Source: Homarus americanus (Eukaryota; Arthropoda; Malacostraca; Decapoda; Nephropidae). Taken from it: 64,000 nucleotides of DNA. Positions within the stretch are counted from its first letter, which is position 1. Each line of letters begins with the position of its first letter. The stretch covers positions 17,441,678 to 17,505,677 of the forward strand of contig NW_024737042.1 in NCBI RefSeq assembly GCF_018991925.1, read 5' to 3'. A program made the position numbers and the translations under genes. Shown one piece after another: positions 1-10,499 of the stretch. The notes below the pieces were generated by a model that saw only the letters and a list, made by a program, of their open reading frames with translations, was not told the origin of the DNA and did not search any database.

Positions 1-617
1 ACAAGAACAACAAGAACAACAACAACAAAGAGCTTCTACACTTAGTCGCTTAAAACACGAATGCACTTTAAGGTTCCTTCATAACACCACGTGGATACTG
101 AATATTATTTTTAGCTGTATTAGTCACCTTCATAAACACTGACTGACTGATTGACTGGCTGACTGAGAGAACTTGTAGTCCATCCCGTGCTGACGTAGCT
201 TAAGACATATTCGTAATCATTCTTGTTTATCTATTTATACCAACTGTGTATCAACCAGACGATAATTGTTACTAACACACCTGATGGAAATATTTTGCTT
301 GGATTAAAACAAAAATGAAGTCCAATAGGGAAGCAATATACGGAGTTACAGATGGAGAGGAACAGACCATCTAAGTATTAAGGTGTGCCTGTGGTAGCTG
401 TCGGTCACAGGGTCAGGTGATATAATCTCTCTCTCTCTCTCGACAAATTGAGAAACAGCAAAAGTTATACAAGAAACAAATGGTGACCCCGAGGGAGGTG
501 TTGAGTGTTGTCCTCGGGCGTTGGGAAGATCAGTTTATTTCTAGACTTTAGAATTGACTCTTATATTTCACACCACTGTACTAATATATGGGTATACGCG
601 TGTACGCTATTTTTTTT
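1..617. other. intergenic, no gene seen
   Basis: AT-rich, apparently non-coding DNA. It opens with an impure (AAC)n tract and holds a short (CT)n run near 429-441. No coding frame, RNA gene or recognisable mobile element is evident before the dispersed repeat that begins after the T-run at 610-622. Confidence 0.5.
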
Positions 618-700
618 TTTTTAACGGGAACTAGCCCACCCGGACACAGGTCAAACGACCCACAACGTGGCCTGGGGGGCGAAAAAAAAAGAACAGAAAG
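618..700 (+). repeat. dispersed repeat family A, copy 1 (conserved end)
   Basis: A T-run is followed by an ACGGG..TAGCCC block and a GACCCACA...GGCCTGGGGGGCG block, ending in an A-rich stretch. The same two blocks occur at 40437-40510 on the plus strand and at 36717-36780 on the minus strand. This marks a dispersed family of unknown class. Here the similarity fades after the A-run. The following 741-960 holds non-coding-looking sequence with no match I can see elsewhere in the window. Confidence 0.6.
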
Positions 701-1000
701 AAATTGAAGATAGAGAAGAAAAAGGTTATACTGTGTTAATCTACACCAAGAAGATGCCGGAAAACCAGCTTTTTAAAGTGAGACAGATTGTATAAGTATG
801 GAAACACGGAAGAAGGGAGAGCATTCCACAGTTTGGCTGTGTGAGGACATCCACAGAGAAACGGTGGGCACCGCGGGCATGACGTGTGTTACGAGCCCAC
901 GGCCTTGCCGGCGGTACGCAGGATGCCAAATCCACCGAACATTACCCGTTAAAGTACCTGTAAAAGAGAGAAAGTGAAGCAACATCAGTAACACCAGTAA

Positions 1001-1028
<28 letters not shown>
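1001..1028. repeat. (AC)n microsatellite
   Basis: Uninterrupted CA/AC dinucleotide run that directly abuts the 5' truncation point of the LINE fragment starting at about 1031. Confidence 0.9.
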
Positions 1029-1030
<2 letters not shown>

Positions 1031-1031
<1 letters not shown>

Positions 1032-1671
1032 TAACTTTACGCCACAAACTGTACTGGAAGGCCCATGTAAACAGCACAATCAAGGCAGCCTTGTACCGAC
1101 TCTACATGCTACGACGACTCAGGTCACTTGGGGCACCCACGCCAGAGCTGAGGACTATCTATAACACATTTATACTCCCCAAATTAACGTATGCGTCACC
1201 AGCCGTGTCGTCTTCTCTCAACTCTACCCATCAACGTCAGCTAGAGAAGGTACAAAAGAGGGCCTGTAGAATCACGCTCAGCGCAGTCTACTCCGGCTAC
1301 AACAACACTCTCTCCAAACTGGAAATGCCACCCCTCAGTGACCTCCACCACCATGCACTCGCAGGGTTTGGCAGTGGGCTACTGCACCATCCTCGTCATC
1401 GCCACTTACTGCCACCTGCAGTCCCTCCACCTACCTCGCGCAATCCGCCACTACAACAAAATTCAACCCATAAGAGCCCGCACTGACAGATACAAGAATA
1501 GCACCGTCCCATCTATTGTTAAAATAATAAATAGCTCCTGATTTATGTACTGTTACAGCCCTGTAAATGTATTGAACGTATATTATTATGTCTAAATCAC
1601 ATGTAAGTTTGTATATTTTCAGCCACCGGCTGCAACTCTATTAATAAACCGTTTATTATTATTATTATTAC
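1031..1671 (+). mobile_element. 5'-truncated LINE (jockey/L2/I-like), RT C-terminus and 3' tail
   Basis: A conceptual reading from 1031 gives the end of a non-LTR reverse transcriptase. It shows a stretch ending in LYRLYMLRRLRSLG, then ILPKLTYASPAVSSSLNST and a QLEKVQKRACRI segment. These are typical of the region after the RT fingers and palm in jockey/L2/I-superfamily LINEs. One frameshift lies near 1420-1435: the frame open to 1486 gives way to the frame ending in VPSIVKIINSS at 1541. A 3' UTR with AATAAACCG follows and runs into (TTA)n at 1648-1671. The 5' end is lost at the adjoining (AC)n. The copy is non-functional. Assignment to a precise clade is uncertain. Confidence 0.8.
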
Positions 1672-1692
1672 AAGCACACACACATAAATGCA

Positions 1693-1812
<120 letters not shown>

Positions 1813-1931
1813 GAAACCTCAGTATTGGTAGTCAACATTTCCTACAAAAATACCTATAAAATTTTCTGGACGAGACTTGAATGTATAATTCACATCAGCT
1901 TTGCATTCTCGATATTCAGAGACGAGGAACG

Positions 1932-1936
<5 letters not shown>

Positions 1937-1976
<40 letters not shown>
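1937..1976. repeat. (GT)n microsatellite
   Basis: Uninterrupted GT run directly preceding the G-rich array. Confidence 0.9.
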
Positions 1977-1979
<3 letters not shown>

Positions 1980-2195
1980 GAGGGACCGGACCATGAGGAG
2001 AGGGGAACCATGAGTGGGACAGGGGACCAGAGTGGGAAGGGGAACTGTGAGGGAGGGGGGTGACCATGAGGGGGAAGGCGGACCAAGAAGGGGAAGGGGG
2101 AACTGGTAGGGAGGGGAGGGGTGACCATGAGGGGGAAGGGGGACAAAGAGGGGAAGGGAAACTGTGAGGGAGGGTAAGGAGGGCGAAGGCCGACC
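1976..2195. repeat. G-rich minisatellite, period about 58 bp
   Basis: Purine-rich plus strand. Landmark AACTG.gAGGGAGG recurs at about 2043, 2101 and 2159, giving a period near 58 bp. Each unit holds GTGACCATGAGGGGGAAGG and runs of 4-6 G. The open reverse-strand frames here are proline/serine low complexity and not credible genes. Confidence 0.75.
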
Positions 2196-2324
2196 ACCTA
2201 ACATTAAACTTAGAAGCGAACCTCAATACTGTCTCCTATTTGTCCTGAGTGAAAGTCTCTAGTTACAGTAGATTTAAACTATATTCTTAATGTAAATTTT
2301 GACGTTAACATAAGACGATCAGAG

Positions 2325-2700
2325 AGTGAAGGATCTGGGAAGTCCTGGGGTTGGGGAGTGAAGGATCTGGGGAGTCCTAGGGTTGGGGAGTGAAGGATCT
2401 GGGGAGTCCTAGGGTTGGGGAGTGAAGGATCTGGGAAGTCCTGGGGTTGGGGAGTGAAGGATCTGGGGAGTCCTAGGATTGGGGAGTGAAGGATCTGGGG
2501 AGTCCTAGGGTTGGGGAGTGATGGATCTGGGAAGTCCTGGAGTTGGGGAGTGAAGGATCTGGGAAAGTCTTTGGGCTGAGGAGTCCTGGGGTTGGGAATT
2601 GAAGGATCTGGGGAGTCCTGGGTTGAGGAGTGGAGGATCAAGGGAGTCCTGGGGCTGGGGAGTAAAGGATCTGGGGGAGTCCTGGGGCTGAGGAGTGTTG
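2325..2700. repeat. 32-bp minisatellite
   Basis: Unit begins AGTGAAGGATCTGGGGAG and continues TCCTAGGGTTGGGG. Unit starts at 2325, 2357, 2389 and 2421 fix the period at exactly 32 bp. Roughly 11-12 units are present. They become irregular after about 2560, with losses such as GGGAAAGTC. The reverse-strand reading frame (PQILHSPTLGLPRSF type) is a product of the repeat. Confidence 0.9.
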
Positions 2701-3874
2701 CCAGTTCGCTTAAGTTACATCACCGTAGACTCACCGCTGGATATAATTCATCTGTTGGTAAATATCACGTTTTATCCCTCCCTGCGGCTGGCTACGGCCT
2801 TAACCTTTGGCACACCATTTAATGTACACTTTGTTCAGTGATGATGTATATTGCACTAGATTGTTCGTTTTGTTTATTTAAGTATTTTGTTTACACTTCT
2901 GAGAGGAGGAATAGGTTATGAGTCAACAACATTTATTAGAATACGTAGAGTTGTGTTATGTGTCTGTCTATCCGTTCGTCTGGTGGGTGTCCGTACATCC
3001 GTCTGGGTGTATGTCTGGGTATTTGCAAGATTTTTGTTAAGAGAACAAATACTAACTCCGTTTCAAGTTATTATAATAATGGAAAATGGTTGTTCATCAA
3101 GAATGTAATCAGAAAATGTCGGATATCTGGCACAGTTTGAAATGAACAACATATTAGGGTAGGATGTATCTTTCATAGGGTAACTGAGCAAGATGCTATT
3201 GTTGTGGCTGCAGTCGACGGCTAGGTAAGCAATAATGACCAAGGCACAGGAGACTGATAAAAAAAAATAATTGAGTGAATGAGTCAGTCACTCAGTCAGG
3301 GTTGATACTCATAGGATCGTTTGACTTAGTTAAAGTTTTGAAAGACACGTGTGTTGTGAAACAATACACAGTCATTAACAAGACTTGAGGGAGAGTATAA
3401 CCCTACCTGAGGTATTTTGTATATCTACAGTAGTTTGTATAGTGTGTATAAATACAGAATAAGTGTATGGTGAAACACTGATATATACACAACATTGTAG
3501 GCACCAAGAACTCTCTATTACAGGAGATAAAAACACACACACCCAAACACACACACACACACGTTTTCTACCCCTTATCTCTTATAGAATCTAACATAAA
3601 CACTTTCTTTCTCCCATATTGCTCATATGTCTCATTAATTTATTATCTCTTTCTCACACACCCTTTCCGCCTCCCCTATCGCCCAATTTCTCTCACACAC
3701 ATCCTTTAAAACTTTCCTTCTCCTTCCGGCGTGGTGAGAGAGCCGTGTTTACCGGGAGGAAGGAAGGGTTCCTAAGGTGGATTCCCCCTGGTCTTGAAGG
3801 ATCTGTGTGTGGGATGGCTCGCGTCCCCACCACATACATAACGATCGTCCACCGCCTCCTCACATCCCAAGGAA
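2701..3874. other. intergenic, no gene seen
   Basis: Unique-looking AT-rich sequence with a short AC microsatellite at 3533-3561 and a pyrimidine-rich stretch at 3602-3725. The open frames of 60-86 codons here lack recognisable domains, splice context or compositional support, so I do not call them genes. Confidence 0.5.
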
Positions 3875-4775
3875 GTTAGAATTTAGTGATGATTTCTGTC
3901 CATGTTACTCCTTAGTCTTAAGATTTTACTCGGATTTCTACTCTAACTATTATTCAAATTTAATGATTAATCCAGTTTTCTAGTCACAAAATTAAGATTA
4001 AACAAGGATTTCAACTCTAGTTAGGGTGCGGGGAGGGAGGGGGAGAAGTGGATAAAGAGCTCGACCGATTGTGAATGGGTACTTATCTTTACAGATGGGA
4101 AAATGAAGGTGGTCAGGTGCAGTGCCGGTCATATTTACCCCCTGTGTACCATAAACAAGGATTAGTTTACAGTGTGCTGTATTCGAGCTGCCCTTAACGC
4201 CACAGACCAAATGACCCACCTACTTTCTACTCTAGTTGTAGCTCACAATTCCTAAACTCAGGACTGAGCAAGGATCACCACTCCCAGTGCTCCTCAAAGT
4301 TAGGTATTTAACGAAGGATTTACACAAGCAAAGTTAGGATTTATAAGGGGTTTCCACTCTGGTTATCGTCAGAGGTCGTGAAGGTAGGATTTATGAAGAA
4401 ATTCCCCTCCAGTAAGTCTTCATGATTAAGATTTAAGCGCAAGGATTTCAACTCCAAACTTTCCTCAAACTTAAGATTTAACCAGGATTACTACTACTAA
4501 TTCTCCCAGGAGTTAAGGTTAATAAGGATTACTACGCATAATGCAAGGATTAATTAGTCCTTCTACTGCTAATCCTTTTCTTTAAATTGAGACTGAATAA
4601 GGATTTCTAACACAAATCCTTCTTAGAGTTAACAGATTTAGAAAGGATTTCTATTCCAGCTACTCCACAAAATGAAGATAAATCAAGGATTTTCGTTCAT
4701 AACATTCCTTAAGGTGAAGTCTTAATGAGAATTTGTATTTAAACTTAACAAGGGTTCACAAGGATTTCTAATCAT
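3875..4775. repeat. old degenerate tandem array, period about 50-60 bp
   Basis: The elements AAGATTTAA..AGGATTT, CTACTC or CAACTC, and CTCAAA recur about every 50-60 bp but with heavy substitutions and indels. Examples lie around 3920, 4000, 4320, 4440, 4500, 4580 and 4640. The motif is recognisable only by aligning many units, so the array is old. It flanks the homogeneous 32-bp array at 4776-5302, whose unit resembles part of it. Confidence 0.6.
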
Positions 4776-5302
4776 AAAATTTGGTTTTACCAGGTATGAT
4801 TATTTGTGAAGTTGGGATTTAGCAGGTATGATTATTTGTGAAGTTGGGATTTACCAGGTATGATTATTTGTGAAGTTGGGATTTACCAGGTATGATTATT
4901 TGTGAAGTTGGGATTTACCAGGTATGATTATTTGTGAAGTTGGGATTTACCAGGTATGATTATTTGTGAAGTTGGGATTTACCAGGTATGATTATTTGTG
5001 AAGTTGGGATTTACCAGGTATGATTATTTGTGAAGTTGGGATTTACCAGGTATGATTATTTGTGAAGTTGGGATTTACCAGGTATGATTATTGTGAAGTT
5101 GGGATTTACCAGGTATGATTATTTGTGAAGTTGGGATTTACCAGGTATGATTATTTGTGAAGTTGGGATTTACCCCATTTGTGAAGTTTACCAGGCGCGA
5201 TTATTTGTGAAGTTGGGATTTACCTGAAGTTGGGATTACCAGGTGGTTATTTGTAGTAAAGGTTTACCAGGTATGAATATTTGTGAATTGGGATTTACCA
5301 GG
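4776..5302. repeat. homogeneous 32-bp minisatellite
   Basis: Unit of 32 bp: AGGTATGATTATTTGTG followed by AAGTTGGGATTTACC. About 16 units, the first dozen nearly identical. The final units (5170-5302) carry indels. The array then reads back into the degenerate sequence (ACCAGGGATTTTCTCCAG), so it appears to sit inside the older array. Confidence 0.92.
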
Positions 5303-5330
5303 GATTTTCTCCAGTTAATCCCTCTGTTGA

Positions 5331-5374
<44 letters not shown>
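5331..5374. repeat. (GA)n microsatellite
   Basis: Mostly uninterrupted GA run after a short impure lead-in. The following 5375-5660 looks like the tail of the degenerate array followed by unique AT-rich sequence without a gene. Confidence 0.9.
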
Positions 5375-5376
<2 letters not shown>

Positions 5377-5663
5377 TTCTGTTTAATGAGGTAAATGATT
5401 CACTAAGTTGAGAAGGGATTGTAAATCTCTGGTGTCCTGTTACGATGATGGGATTTATAAGAGGGGATTTCTCTCACTTTCTTTGTCTTTCTTTCTTTCA
5501 ATGAGAGAAGAAAAAAAAACAGACAAATCGAAGCGTAAGCCAAATCTTTTTACAGCTCAAGGTATGAAATAGTGTCCGATTGAATATGACATTAGCTGAA
5601 TAATTCGGCGATTCATCGTTACTTCAATTTCATTGTGCAAGAGGAGGACTTATGAATAATGCA

Positions 5664-8600
5664 GGTGGGGTGAAGACGTGGCCAGTGGTGGTGGGGTGAA
5701 GCGGCAGTGGTGGTGGGGTGAAACCGCGGCCAGTGGTGGTGGGGTGAAATTGGGGTGGAGGGTGCAGTGGTGGTGGGAGTGAGACGGCCAGTGGTGGTGG
5801 GGTGAAAGCGGCCAGTGGTGATGGGGTGAAGAGTGGCCAGTGGTGGTGGGGTGAAGACGCGGCCAGTGGTGGTGGGGGGTGAAGAGTGGCCAGTGGTGAT
5901 GGGGTGAAGACGCGCGGCCAGTGGTGGTGGGGGTGAAGACGTGGCCAGTGGTGATGGGTGAATGACGCGGGGGTGCCAGTGGTGGCTGAGGGTGGCCAGT
6001 GGTGGTGGGGTGAAGACGACCAGTGGTGAGGGGGTGAAGACGCGGCTGGTGGTGGGGTGAGAGACGTGGTAGTGGTGGTGGGGGTGAAGACGCGGCCAGT
6101 GGTGGTGGGGTGAACGGCCAGTGGTGATGGGGTGAAAGGGCAGCGGCCAGTGGTGGGGGGTGAAGACAGCATGACATGTGGCCAGTGGTGGTGGGGGTGA
6201 GAGACGTGGCCAGTGGTGAGGGGTGAAGACACGGCCAGTGGTGGTGGGGTGAAGACGCGGCGGTGGTGATGGGGGTGAAGACGTGGCCAGTGGTGGTGGG
6301 GTGAAGACGCGACCAGTGGTAGTGGGGTGAAGCCAGTGGTGATGGGGTGAGACCAGTGGTGAGGGGGTGTGGGGTGAGCAACGGCCAGTGGGGTGACACG
6401 GCCAGTGGTGAGGGGGTGAAGACGCGGCCAGTGGTGGTGGGTGGGGCGCGGCCAGTGTTGGTCTGGGGGTGAAGACGCGGCCAGTGGTGAGTGGTGGGGG
6501 GTGAAGACGCGGCCGGTGGTGGTAGGTGAAGACGCGGCCAGTGGTGCGGAGTGGAGTGAGGCCGCAGCCAGTGGTGGGGGGGAAGTGCTTGGCCAGTGGT
6601 GGAGTGGGGTGAGGAACATGACCAGCCAGTGGTGAGGGGTGAAGACATGGTGGCCAGTGGTGGTGGGGTGAAGACGCGGCCAGTGGTGATGGGGTGAAGA
6701 TGGCCAGTGGTGGGGGTGAAGACGCAGTGGGCTGGGGGGTGAGGTGCAGGTGGTGATGGGGTGAAGACGTGTGAGTGGTGGGGGTGAAGACATGACCAGT
6801 GGTGGTGGGGTGAGCAGGGGCCAGTGGTGAGGGGTGAGACGGCCAGTGGTGGTGGGGTGAAGACGCGGCCAGTGGTGGTGGGGGGTGAAGACGCGGCCAG
6901 TGGTGGTGGGGTGAGAGACGCAGCCAGTGGTGTGGAGTGGGGTGAGACGCGCGGCCAGTGGTGGTGGGGGTGAAACCGGCCAGTGGTGGTGGGGAGGGTG
7001 AAGACAGCCAGGGGTGAAGACGCGGCCAGTGGTGGTGGGGTGAAGACGGCCAGTGGTGATGGGGTAGAAGAGCCAGTGGTGGTGGGGTGAGACGCGGTGG
7101 TGGTGGGGTGAAGACGCGTGTGGCCAGTGGTGAGGGTGAAGACACGGCCAGTGGTGGTGGGGTGAAGACGCGGCCAGTGGTGGTGGGGTGAAGACACGGC
7201 CAGTGGTGGTGGGGTGAAGTGGCGGCCAGTGGTGAGGGGTGAAGACGCAGCCAGTGGTGGGGTGAAGACGCGGCCAGCCAGTGGTAGTGGGGTGGGGCCA
7301 GTGGTGAGGGGGCACGCGGCCAGTGGTGGTGGGGTGAAGACGCGGCCAGTGGTGGTGGGGGGTGAAGACGCAGTGGTCGGTGGGGGGTGAAGGCCAGTGG
7401 TGGTGGGGTGAAGACATGACCAGTGGTGAGGGGGTGAAGGACATGGCAGTGGTGGTGGGGTGAAGACGTGGCCAGTGGTGAGGGGGGTGAGACATGGCCA
7501 GTGGTTGTGGGGGTGAAGACATGACCCGGTGGTGGGTGAAGACGCGGCCAGTGGTGGGGGTGAAGACGCGGCCAGTGGTGACGTGTGGGGGTGAGAGAAG
7601 CGGCCAGTGGTGGTGGGGTGAAGACATGACCAGTGTTGGGGGGTGAAGACATGACAGTGGTGGGGGTGAAAGGCCAGTGGTGAGAGCCAGGGTGATGGGG
7701 TGACGCGGCCAGTGGTGTAGGGGTGAAGACGCGCCAGTGGTGATGGGGTGAAGACATGGCCAGTGGTGGGGTGAAGACGTGGCCAGTGTGGTGGGGGTGA
7801 AGACGCGGCCAGTGGTGGTGGTGGGGTGAACAGTGGTGGTGGGGTGCCGCGGCCAGTGGTGAGGGGTGAAGACGCGGCCAGTGGTGGGGGTGAAGACGCG
7901 GCCAGTGGTGATGGGGTGAAGACGCGGCCAGTGGTGGTGGGGTGAGACCAGTGGTGATGGGGAGGTGAAGACGCAGCCAGTGGTAGTGGGGTGAAGACGT
8001 GGGGGTGGTGACCAGTGGTGTTGAGGGGGTGAAGAACCTTGGGGGTGAAGAGGGCGGCCAGTGGTGGTGGGGTGAAGACATGTGGCCAGTGGTGATGGGG
8101 TGAAGACCTTGGCTTGGTGGTGATGGAGTTGAAGGCCTTGTGCAGTGGTGGGTGGGGTGAAGACGCAGCCAGTGGTGGTGGGGTGAAGACATGGCCAGTG
8201 GTGGGGGTGAAGACGGCCAGTGGTGGTGGGGTGAAGACGCGGCCAGTGGTGGTGGGGTGAAGACGCGGCCAGTGGTGGTGGGGGTGAACCTTGCTGGCTC
8301 CCCCAGTGGTGGGGGGTGAAGACGCGGCCAGTGAGACGCAGCCAGTGGTGGTGGGGTGAAGACGCGGCCAGCCGGTGGTGGTGGGGTGTGAAGACGCGGC
8401 CAGTGGTGAGGGGGTGAAAGGAGCCACTTGGCCGGCCAGTGGTGGTGGGGGGTGAAGACGTGGCCGGCCAGTGGTGGTGGGGGGTGAAGACGCGGCCGGC
8501 CAGTGGTGGTGGGGTGAGCACGCGGTGGTGGGGGGGTGAGACATGGTGGTGGGGTGAAGACGCGGCCAGTGGTGGGGGGTGAAGACGCGGCCAGTGGTGG

Positions 8601-9848
8601 TGGGGGTGAAGGCGTGTGTGGCCAGTGGTGGGGGGGTGAACCGGCTTGACCAGTGGTGGTGGGGTGAAGACGCGGACAGTGGTGATGGGAGGCATGTGTG
8701 GTGGGTGATGGGGTGAAGACGCGGCCAGTGGTGAGTGGGGGGTGAAGACGCGGCCAGTGGTGGTGGGGGTGAGACATGGCCAGTGGTGATGGCGGAAGTG
8801 GTGGTGGGGTGAAGAGTGGTGATGGGGGTGAAGACGCGGCCAGTGGTGGTGGGGTGAAGGTGCCTCGCGGCCAGTGGTGAGGGTGAAGACACGGCCAGTG
8901 GTGGTGGGGTGAAGACGCGGCCAGTGGTGAGGGGGTGAAGACGCGGCCAGTGGTGGTAGGGTGAACGGGCCAGTGGTAGGGGTGAGACGCGGCCAGTGGT
9001 GGTGGGGTGAAGACGCGGCCAGTGGTGATGGGGTGAAGACGTGGCCAGTGGTGGGGGTGAAGACGCGGCCAGTGGTGGTGGGGTGGTGTGGTGATGCACG
9101 GCCAGACACTGGCCAGTGGTGAAGACGCGGCCAGTGGTGAGGGTGAAGGGCGGCCAGTGGTGGTGGGGTGAGACGGCAGTGGTGATGTGAAGACGTGGCC
9201 AGTGGTGGGGGGGTGAAGACGGCCAGTGGTGGTGGGGGTGAAGACGGCCAGTGGTGATGGGGTGAAGACTTGCGGCCAGTGGTAGTGAGACACGGCCAGT
9301 GGTGGTGGGGGTGAAGACGTGGCCAGTGGTGATGGGGTGCCAGTGGTGATGGGGGTGAAACGTGGCCAGTGGTGGTGGGGTGAAGACGCGGACAGTGGTG
9401 GTGGGGTGAAGACGCGGCCGCGGCCAGTGGTGGTGGGGGTGAAGACGCGGCCAGTGGTGGGTGGGGTGAAGAGCGCGGCCAGTGGTGGTAAGGAGTGAAG
9501 ACGTGGCCAGTGGTGATGGGGTTCAGTGGTAGTGGGGTGAAGACATGACCCAGTGGTAGGGGAAGAACGCGGCCAGTGTGTGTGGCAACGGCCAGTGGTG
9601 GTGGGAGGTGAAGACGCGGACAGTGGTGGTGGGGTGAAGACGCTGACCAGTGGTGGTGGGGAGGTGAGAGGCCAAGAGCGGCCAGTGGTGGTGGGGTGAA
9701 GACGCGGACAGTGGGTGGGGGTGAAGACGCGGCCAGTGGTGGTGGGGTGAAGACGCGGCCAAGGACGGCCAGTGGTGAGGGGTGGGCACCGGACAGTGGT
9801 GGTGGGGTGAAGACGCGGCCAGTGGTGGTGGGGTGAAGACGCGACCAG
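5664..9848. repeat. 26-bp GC-rich satellite array, about 160 units
   Basis: Consensus unit of 26 bp: TGAAGACGCGGCCAGTGG followed by TGGTGGGG. Units vary mainly by small indels (G-run length, loss of a GTG, missing AAGAC) and by GACGCGG versus GACATGG or GACGTGG, a C/T pattern consistent with CpG decay. The unit contains no stop on the reverse strand in any phase, and 26 is not a multiple of 3, so very long His/Pro/Thr-rich reverse frames arise in all three phases. These are not genes. The array ends in a (GT)n run at 9849-9871. Confidence 0.95.
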
Positions 9849-9871
9849 TGTGTGTGTGTGTGTGTGTGTGT
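9849..9871. repeat. (GT)n at the edge of the 26-bp array
   Basis: The last unit reads CCAGTG and merges directly into TGTGTG. A mixed GT/CA run recurs at 10149-10178. Confidence 0.85.
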
Positions 9872-10499
9872 GCTAATGGACATACTGTATAAACGTACGT
9901 CTTTCATATCTCACGTTGAAATCTCCTTTGTCTCCTCTGTGACTACAACTTGTACATCATCACTGCTCTGTCATACGGTGCTCATTCATGACTGCTGTAG
10001 TCTTGTAGTACAGTACAGTACAGTATGGTGTACCTTTAAACTTGGTAACAGTTTTGAGTTCGTGCACAGGGGTGTCACTGTCATGATGCAACCATTTATG
10101 TGAATTCTTCTTGATATAAGTATACATAAGTATTATAAACTTGTTAAGGTGTGTGTGTGTGTGTGCACACACACACAGGGTGATATAATGCGTCTAGTGT
10201 GTCAGCATTATGGTAGTGTTAAGGTGCAAACACTGCTTGCTTCCTCTCGTTTTCAGCTACCGCCGCTGGCTAACCCTGTTGGTGAACTGGGAAAGAGCCT
10301 TGCGTAAGTCTTCCCCTGCCTGTATACAGCCTCTTCGCCAGTACGATTCACACTGTGCCTCTTCGTGGCAACACACGGTAACTGTGTACCTCGCGGCCCT
10401 AGGCTAGACCAGCAGGGGATCTCGGAACAGCAGTGGGCCACAGAGGGACGGCACGTGGACACGTCCTGGCGCTTATCAACCACTGCCCCACTTCATACG
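9872..10499. other. intergenic, no gene seen
   Basis: Mixed sequence between the 26-bp array and the start of the LINE-related region. It contains a purine/pyrimidine alternating GT..CA run at 10149-10178 and short low-copy open frames with no recognisable domain. The stretch from about 10500 may already be the 5' part of the LINE. Confidence 0.45.

Noticed and set aside
3619..3879. 86-codon plus-strand frame as a possible exon
   Set aside because: The first third is pyrimidine-rich low complexity. The rest has no recognisable domain and no clear splice context.
4776..5302. CRISPR-like array of 32-bp repeats (also 26-, 27- and 31-bp arrays)
   Set aside because: Units are contiguous with no unique spacers, and the surrounding DNA is eukaryotic. 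These are minisatellites.
5664..9848. Common origin of the 26-bp and 31-bp arrays (both have CAGTGG/AAGTGG near GGGTGAAG)
   Set aside because: Shared words are short and G-rich, spacing differs and the rest of the units do not align. Treated as unrelated unless a formal alignment shows otherwise.
5619..9907. Three reverse-strand open frames of 1,149-1,425 codons (His/Pro/Thr-rich)
   Set aside because: They overlap in all three phases, consist only of the translated 26-bp unit and share no domain or conserved frame. Openness is a property of the stop-free unit.
10210..10483. Small frames upstream of the LINE as a host gene
   Set aside because: Short frames on both strands with no domain. More likely spacer or LINE 5' sequence.
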